Positions 1 to 8,749 of a stretch of 40,444 nucleotides of DNA are shown here, piece after piece. This stretch comes from Bacteroidales bacterium (GTDB lineage Bacteria; Bacteroidota; Bacteroidia; Bacteroidales; Bacteroidaceae), in the NCBI GenBank assembly GCA_004554665.1, contig SFKY01000014.1, positions 1 to 40,444 of the forward strand. Reading direction: 5' to 3'. The first letter of the stretch is position 1; each line of letters begins with the position of its first letter. Made by a program: the position numbers and the translations under genes. The notes under the pieces are model-generated. The model made no database searches, had not been told where the DNA came from, and saw nothing but the letters and a program-made list of their open reading frames with translations.

Positions 1-387
1 TGCCACCTCTTTCATCTTAACCACCGACACCGAGCCGGTAAGACTTGCCTTCTTTTCGGTCATGTAGCCGGTTACCACCACTTCGTTCAGTTCCGATGCA
101 TCTTCCTTAAGTGTGATGGTGAGGCCTGTGCCGGCAGCCACTTCCGTGTTTTTGAATCCGATAAACGAAACCACAAGCGTGGCTCCCTTATCCACCATAA
201 TCTTGAAACGGCCGTCAATATCGGTGATGACACCATTGGTAGTTCCTTTTTCCATCACGGTCGCACCGATGACGGTTTCACCGGTCTGATCCACCACCGT
301 ACCATTTGCTTCTAATTTTTGTGCACACATCATGGTACATGCCATCAGAGCACACATACTCATTAGTAATCTTTTCAGATGTTTCAT
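1..387 (-). CDS. SusC/RagA-type TonB-linked outer membrane transporter, N-terminal fragment
   Basis: The first 129 codons of a gene that runs off the left edge. It opens with a signal peptide (MKHLKRLLMSMCALMACTMM, cut probably near CAQ). A carboxypeptidase-regulatory-like beta-sandwich follows at about residues 28-95 (GTVVDQTGETVIGATV, then TDIDGRFKI and VVSFIGF), then a TonB-box-like NEVVVTGY and the start of the plug (KKASLTGSVSVV). This order is typical of SusC proteins, which import oligosaccharides across the outer membrane with a SusD lipoprotein. The ATG lies 40 nt below a TAAATTTG -7 box. It sits downstream of the hybrid regulator gene on the same strand, with a large dyad between them, so that regulator is its likely controller (inference). 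Substrate and a partner SusD are outside the window. Confidence 0.93.
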   Translation of the reverse strand, partial: MKHLKRLLMSMCALMACTMMCAQKLEANGTVVDQTGETVIGATVMEKGTTNGVITDIDGRFKIMVDKGATLVVSFIGFKNTEVAAGTGLTITLKEDASELNEVVVTGYMTEKKASLTGSVSVVKMKEVA

Positions 388-426
388 TGCAATTGTTTTT
401 TAGTTATTGGTTTGAAAATTCTGCTG

Positions 427-434
427 CAAATTTA
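427..434 (-). promoter_or_regulatory. -7 box of the left-edge susC promoter
   Basis: Read on the minus strand this is TAAATTTG, a match to the Bacteroidetes -7 consensus TAnnTTTG. It ends 39 nt before the susC ATG. No clear -33 TTTG stands 20 nt upstream, which fits a promoter that needs an activator. Confidence 0.6.
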
Positions 435-465
435 TGACAAAGGCCGTTTCATACATTGAAAAAAA

Positions 466-520
466 CGTTCATCAGCTGTCAAAAATGTTGCGATGTATCA
501 TTTTTGACAGCCTTTGAACG
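466..520. promoter_or_regulatory. 55-bp two-armed perfect dyad, candidate operator of susC
   Basis: Two nested perfect inverted repeats share one centre. The inner arms are GCTGTCAAAAATG (475-487) and CATTTTTGACAGC (499-511), 11 bp apart. The outer arms are CGTTCA (466-471) and TGAACG (515-520), each 3 bp from the inner arm. The element starts 31 bp upstream of the susC -7 box and lies between the hybrid regulator gene and susC, where an activator would be expected. No T-run follows it, so it does not look like a terminator. That it binds the AraC-type domain of the neighbouring regulator is inference. Confidence 0.65.
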
Positions 521-597
521 ATTTTTATCATTCACAGCAGAATCCCATCCAAACCTCTTGACTTACACAATATGCCACATCCTATTCTTTCAAGTAT

Positions 598-2871
598 CTA
601 TGCCCGCTCTTCTTTCCATGAACCAGGACTCTTTCCGTACTCGTCCTTGAAACATTTGGCAAAATAAGACGGAGCACTAAATCCTATCTCATACGCTATC
701 TCCGATATGCTCTTATCAGTGGTCTCGAGCAGCATCTTGCCACGTTCCACGCGCGAACACCGTAGCAGTTCCACAGGCGACATTCCTGTCAATGCCTTCA
801 CCTTACGATAGAGCTGTACTCGACTCATTCCAATTTCGCTGCCGATTCGCTCGACACTGAAATCGGGATCTCCAAGATTGGTCTGGATGACCTCACGGAT
901 GCGCATGACAAAGGAATTGTCTCTCCCATCCATTGGCCCCTCCGTACCGATTTGCCCTGCAGATACCGGCTCACCATTCCCGACCTCACTTTCGGCGATT
1001 CCGGCCGCAAAAACCTTACGAAGTGTCTTACGTGAGGTCAGCAGGTTCTCGATACGGGCCAGCAACACCTCGGCTGAGAACGGCTTGGTGATATAAGCGT
1101 CGGCTCCGTGGGCATATCCTTCGGCACGCTGTTTCTCCAGCACGCGGGCGGTAAGCATGACCACAGGGATGTGGCAGGTCACGGCATCCTGCTTCAGTTC
1201 ACGGCACATCGCCAACCCGTCCATAACGGGCATCATCACATCGCTCACCACCAAGTCGGGCACCCGTTGGCGCGCCGCGGCCAGTCCTTCCTCGCCATTG
1301 GCAGCCAGTACCACACGGTAATGTGCGCTCAGGACAGACCTGACGAGGTATCTCACATCAGCATTGTCGTCTACTACCAGTATCTCGGGCTTTCCCGCAT
1401 CGGCCATTTCCTCATCGGTGTCAGCCTCAACCTCCCCGGGAAGAGGCACCGGGGATGGTGCCGCATCCTCAGGCACTTCCAGTTTTTCCACATCTATCTC
1501 ACGCACGTTTACCATCTCGTCCACCAAGCGGGTAAGTGTCTTCATGTTACGGTGCATCATCTCCACCAGTTTGCGGACTGTCCCCTGCAGCGTCTTGTCA
1601 GCAAACAGTTTTTCTACAGGACCAGCTATGAGCGTGAGGGGCGTTCGCAACTGATGGCCTATCTGTGTGAAAAACACCATGCGGGCATCGGCCATGTCTT
1701 CCAGTTGGCGATAGAGGCTCTGTAGTTCCTCATTACGGCGGCCGAGTTTGCCGTTCAGTTGGCATAGCTCTTCATTGAGCCTTGCCTTGGTAAGATAAGA
1801 ACGATAGACAAGTAGGGTGAGCAGCATGACGACGACAATGAAAGTCACAAAAAAGATGATGAGCTTGCGTTGCAGGTTGATTTGCAGAAAATACTGATCT
1901 ACCTTGCCATGCAACAGGTCAATATTATCACTGGTGCGCTGCAGTTCCTTGCTTTGGAGCATCAGCATGTCTGCGTTGGTCTTGTCCACCACCGCCGAGT
2001 GGAGCACATTGTTGCGCTCATAGGGTTTGTTTTCCAGAATGTTCAGCGCCAACCGCATCAGTTCCAAACCATGCGTGGGATAGATATAGGTGGCCTGCAA
2101 AATGCCTTTCTGCACACATTCCACTCCCCCACCGGGCGTTGGCAGCGCATCCACGCCATAGTATTTCACCGCTTTGTAGCCACGTGCCAGCAACACCTTG
2201 CGGGCGCCCAGCGCCAGACGGTCATTGTGGCCGAACAGGCAGTCTATCGGCCCTTGGTAGCGACGCAAGAGTTCGGTCATGGCCTGCTCGCCGCTGCGCT
2301 CGGTCCAATCGCCAAGTTCTGAAGCGACGACGGTAATGCCGGGATAAGCCTTGAGCGCGTCGGTAAAGCCCCGATGCCGCTCTATGGCCGGCGAAGAGCC
2401 CTTGAGCCCGGTGATTTCCACAAGCGTTCCCTTGCCTCCCATGCCCGTGGCGATGAGATTGCCCATTGTCTGACCTATCTCATAGTTGTCGGCTCCCATG
2501 TACGCCGTATATTTCTCGCTGTTGGTCTTGCGGTCAAAGAGTACTACAGGGATGCCCTGGTCGTACGCGCGGTCTATCACAGCCGACAAGGTAGCCGCCT
2601 TGTTGGGTGCCACGACGAGCAAGTCTACCCTTTCGTCGATAAAATGCTGTATCTGACTGATTTGCAGGCTGTCATTATCGTCGGCCGAGGCAAATTCCAG
2701 CCGCACGTTGCTATTGGCATAGCCTCCGGCTTCGAGCTCCTTATTCTGTTTGTAACGCCATATGTCCTCGCTACATTGCGATACGCCGATATGCCAAGTC
2801 CGCGACTTATCGGCGCAAGCACACATCAAAGTTGCCCACAGCGCACAAACAAGACAGTATTTTATATTCAT
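598..2871 (-). CDS. Hybrid two-component regulator with periplasmic sugar-binding domain; no ATPase domain
   Basis: A 757-residue one-protein signalling system. An N-terminal membrane/signal segment (MNIKYCLVCALWATLM) precedes a type I periplasmic sugar-binding domain (about 25-315; FDRKTNSEKYTAYMGADN, GHNDRLALGA). A transmembrane helix lies at about 335-357, then a HisKA helix pair with phospho-acceptor His406 (GHQLRTPLTLI). A receiver follows with VVDDN near 495 and Asp544 (SDVMMP), then a C-terminal AraC-type DNA-binding domain (about 650-757). The 110-residue HATPase_c domain normally between HisKA and receiver is absent; an acidic Pro/Glu-rich linker takes its place, and the usual Glu after the His is Gln. 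Such regulators control glycan-utilization genes; susC lies just downstream. The start was chosen because a TATCTTTG box at 2964-2971 lies between it and a longer upstream ATG at 3006. Confidence 0.9.
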   Translation of the reverse strand: MNIKYCLVCALWATLMCACADKSRTWHIGVSQCSEDIWRYKQNKELEAGGYANSNVRLEFASADDNDSLQISQIQHFIDERVDLLVVAPNKAATLSAVIDRAYDQGIPVVLFDRKTNSEKYTAYMGADNYEIGQTMGNLIATGMGGKGTLVEITGLKGSSPAIERHRGFTDALKAYPGITVVASELGDWTERSGEQAMTELLRRYQGPIDCLFGHNDRLALGARKVLLARGYKAVKYYGVDALPTPGGGVECVQKGILQATYIYPTHGLELMRLALNILENKPYERNNVLHSAVVDKTNADMLMLQSKELQRTSDNIDLLHGKVDQYFLQINLQRKLIIFFVTFIVVVMLLTLLVYRSYLTKARLNEELCQLNGKLGRRNEELQSLYRQLEDMADARMVFFTQIGHQLRTPLTLIAGPVEKLFADKTLQGTVRKLVEMMHRNMKTLTRLVDEMVNVREIDVEKLEVPEDAAPSPVPLPGEVEADTDEEMADAGKPEILVVDDNADVRYLVRSVLSAHYRVVLAANGEEGLAAARQRVPDLVVSDVMMPVMDGLAMCRELKQDAVTCHIPVVMLTARVLEKQRAEGYAHGADAYITKPFSAEVLLARIENLLTSRKTLRKVFAAGIAESEVGNGEPVSAGQIGTEGPMDGRDNSFVMRIREVIQTNLGDPDFSVERIGSEIGMSRVQLYRKVKALTGMSPVELLRCSRVERGKMLLETTDKSISEIAYEIGFSAPSYFAKCFKDEYGKSPGSWKEERA

Positions 2872-2963
2872 AACGGTTTTCAGTATGGTTTCATAATGGT
2901 ATGATAGTGCTAATTGGGCACCATGAGCCCTGCTCAGCTTGCCAGCATACTTCCTATTTTCTA

Positions 2964-2971
2964 CAAAGATA
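2964..2971 (-). promoter_or_regulatory. -7 box of the hybrid regulator gene
   Basis: TATCTTTG on the minus strand matches TAnnTTTG. It implies a leader of roughly 85 nt and rules out the upstream in-frame ATG at 3006 as start. No convincing -33 element. Confidence 0.55.
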
Positions 2972-3103
2972 CATTTATTTTTCAAATCTACGCTTTTTCC
3001 CTCCATTTTTTTTCTTTACCCATCCTCACTACAGCACATGAAAAAAAATGCCGTCCAAATGTTTTTTTCAGGCAGAGCGTTCTGATATACGGGAAGAATG
3101 TCA

Positions 3104-3111
3104 TACCTTTG
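3104..3111 (+). promoter_or_regulatory. -7 box of the nuclease gene
   Basis: TACCTTTG matches TAnnTTTG and ends 13 nt before the chosen ATG at 3125, giving a very short leader. An in-frame ATG at 3098 would lie upstream of the box and is therefore rejected. Confidence 0.55.
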
Positions 3112-3124
3112 CAGAAAAACAAGC

Positions 3125-3952
3125 ATGAGCAAATACTTTTTATACATCGCCTTGTTTGTAGCCTCACTACAAGCATGCAAACAATCGTCGGCCTCGTCCG
3201 CGACTGCCGCCCCGTCAGACAGTTCCCAAGCCGACACCACGGTTGCCGTAGGCACAGAGCAAGATGCTGCCAATTATGAGTTGCCGGCCTACAGCGACAA
3301 GGAGATGACAATCCGGCACACAGGATTCACGCTGTCGTATAACCAGACGCACAACACGCCCAACTGGTCGGCTTGGTGCCTCACCGCAGACCACACCGAT
3401 GGCACCGTGGAGCGCAGTACCAAGTTTTGGGCAGATCCGTCTATCCCCACGCCTTACCGCGTAGACTATTACGATTACAAAGGGTCGGGCTATGATCGCG
3501 GCCATATGTGTCCGGCGGGCGATATGAAGTGGAGCGAGGAGGCGATGCACGACTGCTTCTACATGTCCAACATGTGTCCACAGACAGGATCTCTCAACAG
3601 CGGAGCATGGAACAAGTTAGAGATGAAATGCCGCGAATGGGCCAAAAACGAGGGTAAGCTCTACATCGTCTGCGGACCTGTGTACGATAACCGCCGTCAC
3701 GAACAGATAGGAATCGACCACGCCATCGACGTGCCCGAAGGCTTCTTCAAGGCCATCCTCTCCCTGCGTCCGGGACACGAAAAGGCTATCGCTTTTTATT
3801 TTTACAACGACGAAAGCCGCCAGTCGTACAAGACTGCCACCCTCTCCGTGGACGAGGCAGAGGAACTTACTGGTCTTGACCTGTTCGCGGCGCTTGAAGA
3901 CAAACTGGAGGCGAAACTGGAAAGCACCAACAACCTCGCTGCGTTCCAATAA
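3125..3952 (+). CDS. DNA/RNA non-specific endonuclease, lipoprotein
   Basis: A 275-residue protein of the beta-beta-alpha-metal (NUC1/Serratia-type) nuclease family, which cuts DNA and RNA without sequence specificity. The signature D124-R-G-H127 (YDRGHMCPAGDM) supplies the catalytic His, and N163 in LNSGAWNKLE is the expected metal-binding Asn. The N-terminus is a lipoprotein signal (MSKYFLYIALFVASLQAC, lipobox LQAC) followed by a Ser/Ala-rich linker, so the enzyme should be membrane-anchored and face the periplasm or the outside. A role in degrading extracellular nucleic acid is likely but inferred. It is transcribed away from the hybrid regulator gene and has its own promoter; no operon partner is apparent. 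Confidence 0.9.
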   Translation: MSKYFLYIALFVASLQACKQSSASSATAAPSDSSQADTTVAVGTEQDAANYELPAYSDKEMTIRHTGFTLSYNQTHNTPNWSAWCLTADHTDGTVERSTKFWADPSIPTPYRVDYYDYKGSGYDRGHMCPAGDMKWSEEAMHDCFYMSNMCPQTGSLNSGAWNKLEMKCREWAKNEGKLYIVCGPVYDNRRHEQIGIDHAIDVPEGFFKAILSLRPGHEKAIAFYFYNDESRQSYKTATLSVDEAEELTGLDLFAALEDKLEAKLESTNNLAAFQ

Positions 3953-4208
3953 CAAGGTGAGGCAAAACTTGTCGGATAAGTTACTACTGAAAAGGATGGG
4001 CTTGCTTTTCTTTAAAAAAGGATGATATGATTACCCTCCTACTACCACTCACCACAGTGCCACCTTGCCGCCAACGCCAAGGTCGAGGTCGAGGTCGAGC
4101 GTAGCTGTAGCGACACCAAGTGCTTGAATTTGTTGCAGACAGGCGGCACCTCAGCAATAAAAAGCGAAAAAACTTTGGTTTTTTCTTTTTATTGCATTCG
4201 GTTTGCAC
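3953..4208. other. Intergenic region without a gene
   Basis: No convincing reading frame. It holds three tandem copies of GGTCGA (4081-4098) and, at its end, the promoter of the fucosidase gene. No strong terminator for the nuclease gene was seen. Confidence 0.5.
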
Positions 4209-4216
4209 TATCTTTG
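4209..4216 (+). promoter_or_regulatory. -7 box of the first GH29 gene
   Basis: TATCTTTG matches TAnnTTTG, 22 nt before the chosen ATG at 4239. An in-frame ATG at 4203 overlaps the promoter and is rejected. Confidence 0.6.
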
Positions 4217-4238
4217 CAGTAAGAAACATTATTATAAT

Positions 4239-5564
4239 ATGAAAAATAAACTGATACGTAAAATCTGCCTTAGCACAACCATGTCGTTACTGGCCGGAAG
4301 CTCCCTATTTGCACAGCAATCGGGTGCTGGTTACACTCCCACGCCCGAGAACTTGAAAGCACGTCAGGAGTTCCAAGACAACAAGTTCGGTATCTTCCTC
4401 CATTGGGGCATCTACAGCATGACCGCCCAAGGAGAATGGTATATGCACAACCGCAACATTGACCGGGATGAATATGCCAAAATGGCTTCCGGATTCTACC
4501 CCTCACGTTTCAATGCAGCAGAATGGGTTTCTGCCATCAAGGCTTCTGGTGCCAAATACATCTGCATCACCAGCCGACACCATGACAGTTTCTCCATGTT
4601 CGACACCAAAGAGTCAGACTTCAACATTGTGGATGCCACTCCTTTCAAGCGCGATGTGCTGAAAGAATTGGCCGAAGAGTGCCAGAAACAAGGCATCAAG
4701 CTCCATTTCTATTACTCACACCTGGACTGGAAACGCGACGACTATCCGCAAGGACGTACCGGAAAAGGAACCGGACGCCCCAAAGGACACGGAGACTGGA
4801 AGAGTTACTACAAGTTCATGAACAACCAGTTGACCGAACTGCTTACCAATTACGGTCCGATAGGTGCCATCTGGTTTGACGGTGTCTGGGACCAGCCCGA
4901 AGACTTCGACTGGCAGTTGGAAGAGCAATACGCATTGATTCACAAGCTGCAGCCCGCCTGTCTGGTAGGCAACAACCACCACCGCACTCCCTATGCAGGC
5001 GAAGACTTCCAGATGTTTGAGCGCGACCTGCCCGGTGAAAACAGTGCCGGACTCTCCGGACAGTCTATCAGTGCGCTCCCCTTGGAGACCTGTGAGACGA
5101 TGAACGGCATGTGGGGATACAAGATTGAAGACCAGAACTACAAATCGCCCAAAGCGCTGATTCACTATCTGGTCAAGGCCGCCGGAAAGAATGCCAACCT
5201 ACTGATGAATATCGGCCCGCAGCCCAACGGTGAGCTGCCCGCCACTGCAGTGGCCAACCTGAAAAAGGTGGGCGAATGGATGAGCCAATACGGAGAAACG
5301 ATTTATGGGACACGCGGCGGCGATATAGCTCCCCACTCATGGGGCGTATCCACCCGCAAGGGCAACCGCCTGTTTGTCCACGTCCTGGACAGGCAAGACG
5401 ACGCGCTCTATCTCCCGCTGACCGCAAAGGTGAAAAAAGTCATGCAGTTTGTCGGCAAGGCTCCTTTGGCCTTTAAGCAGGAGAAAGGCGGCATACTGGT
5501 GACACTGCCCAAGACCAGTGAGGAGATAGACTATGTCATAGAACTGATACTCAACGAGAAATAA
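4239..5564 (+). CDS. GH29 alpha-L-fucosidase, secreted
   Basis: A 441-residue enzyme with a signal peptide ending near SSLFAQ. It carries the GH29 signatures FGIFLHWGIYSM, KYICITSRHHDSFSMFD and YYSHLDW, and Asp214 in IWFDGVW is at the position of the catalytic nucleophile. A family-typical segment (LLMNIGPQPNGELP) follows, then a short C-terminal beta domain. The family hydrolyses terminal alpha-L-fucose from glycans with retention of configuration; linkage specificity cannot be read from sequence. It probably works in the periplasm or at the outer membrane. It stands alone with its own promoter and terminator, about 1.4 kb from the hybrid regulator, so membership in the same regulon is possible but unproven. 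It is clearly divergent from the second GH29 in this window. Confidence 0.93.
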   Translation: MKNKLIRKICLSTTMSLLAGSSLFAQQSGAGYTPTPENLKARQEFQDNKFGIFLHWGIYSMTAQGEWYMHNRNIDRDEYAKMASGFYPSRFNAAEWVSAIKASGAKYICITSRHHDSFSMFDTKESDFNIVDATPFKRDVLKELAEECQKQGIKLHFYYSHLDWKRDDYPQGRTGKGTGRPKGHGDWKSYYKFMNNQLTELLTNYGPIGAIWFDGVWDQPEDFDWQLEEQYALIHKLQPACLVGNNHHRTPYAGEDFQMFERDLPGENSAGLSGQSISALPLETCETMNGMWGYKIEDQNYKSPKALIHYLVKAAGKNANLLMNIGPQPNGELPATAVANLKKVGEWMSQYGETIYGTRGGDIAPHSWGVSTRKGNRLFVHVLDRQDDALYLPLTAKVKKVMQFVGKAPLAFKQEKGGILVTLPKTSEEIDYVIELILNEK

Positions 5565-5590
5565 GACACACGCCTTCGTGTCACATCCGC

Positions 5591-5645
5591 AACAAGAAAC
5601 CGATAAGGAATCCATCTGGCTCCTTATCGGTTTCTTGTTTTTATT
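5591..5645. terminator. Bidirectional intrinsic terminator between convergent genes
   Basis: A perfect 19-bp stem (arms 5591-5609 and 5621-5639, loop 11 nt) followed on the plus strand by a T-rich run. It lies between the end of the fucosidase gene and the end of the convergent aminopeptidase gene. Confidence 0.85.
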
Positions 5646-5711
5646 AACAGTTTGGGTTCCCGGCGCTCTTCAGAAGACCGGCACACACAGCATCCGCTTC
5701 TCCAGCGCTTC

Positions 5712-7508
5712 CTATGCCAACGGCGAGGTGGCTTCTGCCAACCACGCGCACTCCTCATCATCGAGATAGGGCGACAGGCGCTCATACACTGTCTGGTGGT
5801 ATCGGTCGAGCCATTCCACCTCTTCCGGCAGCAGCAGGGAGCGGTCGATGGGTGTCTTGTCGATAGGACACAGCGTGAGCGACTCCATCTCCAGAAACTC
5901 GCCAAACTCGGTTGCCAGGCTCTCCCTGATGAGCAGCGTGTTCTCGATACGCACGCCGAAGCGGTCGGCCAAATAGAGTCCCGGCTCATCAGTCACGGTC
6001 ATGCCCGGAAGCAGTGGAGCCGGCCTGTACTCCATACGAATCTGGTGGGGACCCTCATGTACATTGAGGCAGGAGCCCACGCCGTGTCCCGTGCCGTGCA
6101 GATAGTTGTAGCCCTCGCGCCAGAGGGCAGCCCGGGCGAGCGCGTCGATCTGGGTGCCCGACGCTCCCCGCGGGAAGCGGGCCAGTTCCAGTTGGATATG
6201 TCCCTTGAGCACAAGCGTATAGACATGGCGCTGCTCCTCGGTGATGGGACCCAAGGCGATGGTACGGGTGATATCTGTGGTGCCGTCGTCGTATTGGGCT
6301 CCGCTGTCGAGCAGGAGCAAGCCCTCAGGGCGCAGGGGCGCATCGGTCTCGGGTGTAGCCTCGTAGTGCACTATGGCGCCATGCGCCTGGTAACCGGCAA
6401 TGGTATCGAAACTGATGTCGCGGAAGCGTGGCTGCTCTGCGCGAAGGGCGGTCAGCTTACGGTCGACGGACATTTCTGTCTGGCCACCAGCCTCTACTGC
6501 GGGACGAAGCCAATGCAGGAACTTGACCATTGCCACGCCATCGCGTATCATGGCTTGGCGGAAGCCGGCTATCTCGGCCTCGTTTTTCACCGCCTTCATC
6601 ATGGGGACGGGAGAGGTGGCAAAAACCACCTTGGTACGCTTGTCCACCAACCGCGGCAAGAGGGCACTGGTCTCATCGGCATCCATCAGGATGTTGTATT
6701 CAAAATAGCGGGCCAATCCTTCGCCCACACGATCATACGCATCTACGTCTACGCCCTCGGCAGCAAGATAGGCCGTCACCTCGTCCGTGAGCTTCACCTT
6801 ATTAATATATAGCGTGGCTCGCTGCGAGTCGACCAGCAGATACGACACAAAGACCGGATTGCAGTGGACATCACTGCCACGGAGGTTGAGCAGCCACGCG
6901 ATATCGTCGAGCGCAGAGACGAGCATACCGTCGCAATGGCTCCCACGGAGGGCACGGCGCAGGCGGTCGAGTTTCTCATGGGTCGGTTCGCCGGCGTAGG
7001 CCAAGGGATGCAGGCGCACGGGATGCAGGGGAATGGCTGGGCGGTCTGTCCAGATAGTACGCATCGGGTCAAAGTTGACCCGCACCGTGATGCCTCCCTG
7101 CGCACGCAGTTCGGCGGTGAGAGCCTCGACCGTGGCGTAGGAGTTGACGGCACCATCCAGGCCCACCACAGCGCCATCGATGTCGGCCAACTCGCTGCCG
7201 AGCCACTCGGCAATGGTCGGCGTACCGGCCACCTTGAGTCTCATGAGCTCGTATCCCGTGCCGGCCAACTGCTGTTCGGCGGCCAGAAAATAGCGCGAAT
7301 CGGTCCACAAGGCTGCATGGCGCATAGTGACGACAGCCGTGCCCGCAGAGCCGTCGAAGCCGGAAATCCACTCCCGGCTTTTCCAGTGCTCGGCCACATA
7401 CTCGCTGTTGTGCGCATCGGTACTCGGGAAGACAAACGCATCGATACGCTCACGACGCATCACTTCCCTCAACATATCCACCCTTTTTACGATCGTTTCT
7501 TTCATCAT
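5712..7508 (-). CDS. Xaa-Pro aminopeptidase (aminopeptidase P), family M24B
   Basis: A 598-residue cytoplasmic metallopeptidase that removes an N-terminal residue preceding proline. It has two creatinase-type N-terminal domains (VFPSTDAHNSEYVAEHW; then the GLDGAVNSYATVEAL region) and a C-terminal pita-bread domain. The five M24 metal ligands are visible: two Asp in LLDSGAQYDDGTTDITRT, His in GTGHGVGSCLNVHEGP, Glu in VTDEPGLYL and Glu in VRIENTLLI. The length fits the long, roughly 600-residue bacterial/eukaryotic APP form. The start is the first of two adjacent ATGs at 7508/7505, because the upstream in-frame ATG at 7532 overlaps the -7 box. It converges on the fucosidase gene and diverges from mdh. 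Confidence 0.95.
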   Translation of the reverse strand: MMKETIVKRVDMLREVMRRERIDAFVFPSTDAHNSEYVAEHWKSREWISGFDGSAGTAVVTMRHAALWTDSRYFLAAEQQLAGTGYELMRLKVAGTPTIAEWLGSELADIDGAVVGLDGAVNSYATVEALTAELRAQGGITVRVNFDPMRTIWTDRPAIPLHPVRLHPLAYAGEPTHEKLDRLRRALRGSHCDGMLVSALDDIAWLLNLRGSDVHCNPVFVSYLLVDSQRATLYINKVKLTDEVTAYLAAEGVDVDAYDRVGEGLARYFEYNILMDADETSALLPRLVDKRTKVVFATSPVPMMKAVKNEAEIAGFRQAMIRDGVAMVKFLHWLRPAVEAGGQTEMSVDRKLTALRAEQPRFRDISFDTIAGYQAHGAIVHYEATPETDAPLRPEGLLLLDSGAQYDDGTTDITRTIALGPITEEQRHVYTLVLKGHIQLELARFPRGASGTQIDALARAALWREGYNYLHGTGHGVGSCLNVHEGPHQIRMEYRPAPLLPGMTVTDEPGLYLADRFGVRIENTLLIRESLATEFGEFLEMESLTLCPIDKTPIDRSLLLPEEVEWLDRYHQTVYERLSPYLDDEECAWLAEATSPLA

Positions 7509-7529
7509 TGATTTGCTATTTGGACATGA

Positions 7530-7561
7530 CAAAGGTAACGATTTTAAGAATTAATCACAAA
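7530..7561 (-). promoter_or_regulatory. Complete promoter of the aminopeptidase gene
   Basis: On the minus strand a -33 TTTG (7558-7561) is followed after exactly 20 bp by the -7 box TACCTTTG (7530-7537). Both parts match the Bacteroidetes consensus, so the start codon must lie below 7530. Confidence 0.75.
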
Positions 7562-7601
7562 TTTAGTGGCAAATAAATAAGGTATATCTGTCTTTTTTTC
7601 G

Positions 7602-7609
7602 TAATTTTG
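7602..7609 (+). promoter_or_regulatory. -7 box of mdh
   Basis: TAATTTTG matches TAnnTTTG. It implies a leader of about 90 nt before the mdh ATG. No clear -33 element. Confidence 0.5.
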
Positions 7610-7706
7610 CGATTGAAACCTATCCAACGGCTATTCACGCCCGAAAGAGGGGCTATCACAGGGTAAAGGAATATAAGAATCATATAATTATCATCAACAA
7701 ACAGTT

Positions 7707-8720
7707 ATGGAATTTTTAACCAATGACAAACTCGTGATTGTCGGCGCAGCTGGCATGATCGGCTCCAACATGGTGCAGACCGCACTGATGCTTCGTCTTA
7801 CACCCAACATCTGTCTTTACGACGTCTTCTCTGCCGAGGGCGTGGCTGAAGAGATGCGCCAGTGTGGCTTCGACGATGCCAACATCGTATCGACCACCGA
7901 TCCGAAGGAAGCCTTCACCGGTGCCAAGTATATCATCTCATCGGGCGGCGCTCCCCGTAAGGAGGGTATGACCCGTGAAGACCTGCTCGTAGGCAACTCA
8001 AAGGCTGCTGAAGAACTGGGTCAGAACATCAAGAACTACTGTCCGGATGCCAAGTTCTGCGTGGTTATCTTCAACCCTGCCGACATTACCGGTCTCGTGA
8101 CACTCGTTCACTCGGGTCTAAAGCCCAACCAGGTGGCTACACTTGCCGCTCTCGACTCTACCCGTCTCAAGGGTGCGCTCGCCAAGCACTTTGGCGTAAG
8201 CCAGGCTGTCATCGAGAATGCCTACACATACGGCGGTCACGGCGAGAAGATGGCCGTATTCGCATCTCCCACCACAGTTGACGGCGTAAAACTGCTCGAC
8301 ATCATCGCCGGCAAGGCTACCGTAAACGGCAAGGGGCTCACCGCCGACGAGTGGGCTGCCATGCAGACCGCAGTGACACAGGGTGGAGCCAAGATTATCG
8401 AGCTCCGTCGCCGCAGCTCTTTCCAGAGCCCGTCTTATCTGGCTGTCAAGATGATTGAGGCTGCTATGGGCGGTGAAGAGTTCTACTATCCCGCAGGCGC
8501 TTATGCCGACACAGCACGCTACAGCCACGTCATGATGGCTATGCCGACCCGTATCACCAGCGACGGTGTGTACACCAAGCCTGTGATGGGTACAGAGGAC
8601 GAGATCGCCAACCTCGACGCTTCTTACAAGCACCTCGAGGGCATGCGCGACCAGGTTATCGCTCTCGGTGCGCTGCCTCCAGTAGAGCAGTGGGGCGAAA
8701 TCAACCCCAACCTGAAGTAA
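7707..8720 (+). CDS. mdh: Malate dehydrogenase (LDH/MDH family)
   Basis: A 337-residue NAD-dependent dehydrogenase that interconverts malate and oxaloacetate; in Bacteroidales it belongs to the reductive branch leading from oxaloacetate to fumarate and succinate. The Rossmann glycine motif is GAAGMIGSNM near residue 13. The substrate loop is GGAPRKEGMTREDLLVGN, an NPAD motif follows, Arg153 lies in LDSTRLKG and the catalytic His178 in YGGHGEKM. The gene stands alone with its own promoter and a strong terminator. Lactate dehydrogenase is the alternative within the superfamily; the substrate loop and overall Bacteroidales pattern favour malate. Confidence 0.9.
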   Translation: MEFLTNDKLVIVGAAGMIGSNMVQTALMLRLTPNICLYDVFSAEGVAEEMRQCGFDDANIVSTTDPKEAFTGAKYIISSGGAPRKEGMTREDLLVGNSKAAEELGQNIKNYCPDAKFCVVIFNPADITGLVTLVHSGLKPNQVATLAALDSTRLKGALAKHFGVSQAVIENAYTYGGHGEKMAVFASPTTVDGVKLLDIIAGKATVNGKGLTADEWAAMQTAVTQGGAKIIELRRRSSFQSPSYLAVKMIEAAMGGEEFYYPAGAYADTARYSHVMMAMPTRITSDGVYTKPVMGTEDEIANLDASYKHLEGMRDQVIALGALPPVEQWGEINPNLK

Positions 8721-8749
8721 GCCTATACCTGTATCAACCTGTATAAGCG

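Noticed and set aside
2872..3006. An N-terminal extension of the hybrid regulator by 45 residues
   Set aside because: The extension spans the -7 box at 2964-2971 and would place the signal/membrane segment inside the protein.
4081..4098. Three tandem GGTCGA hexamers as a functional repeat
   Set aside because: Too short and isolated to support any role.
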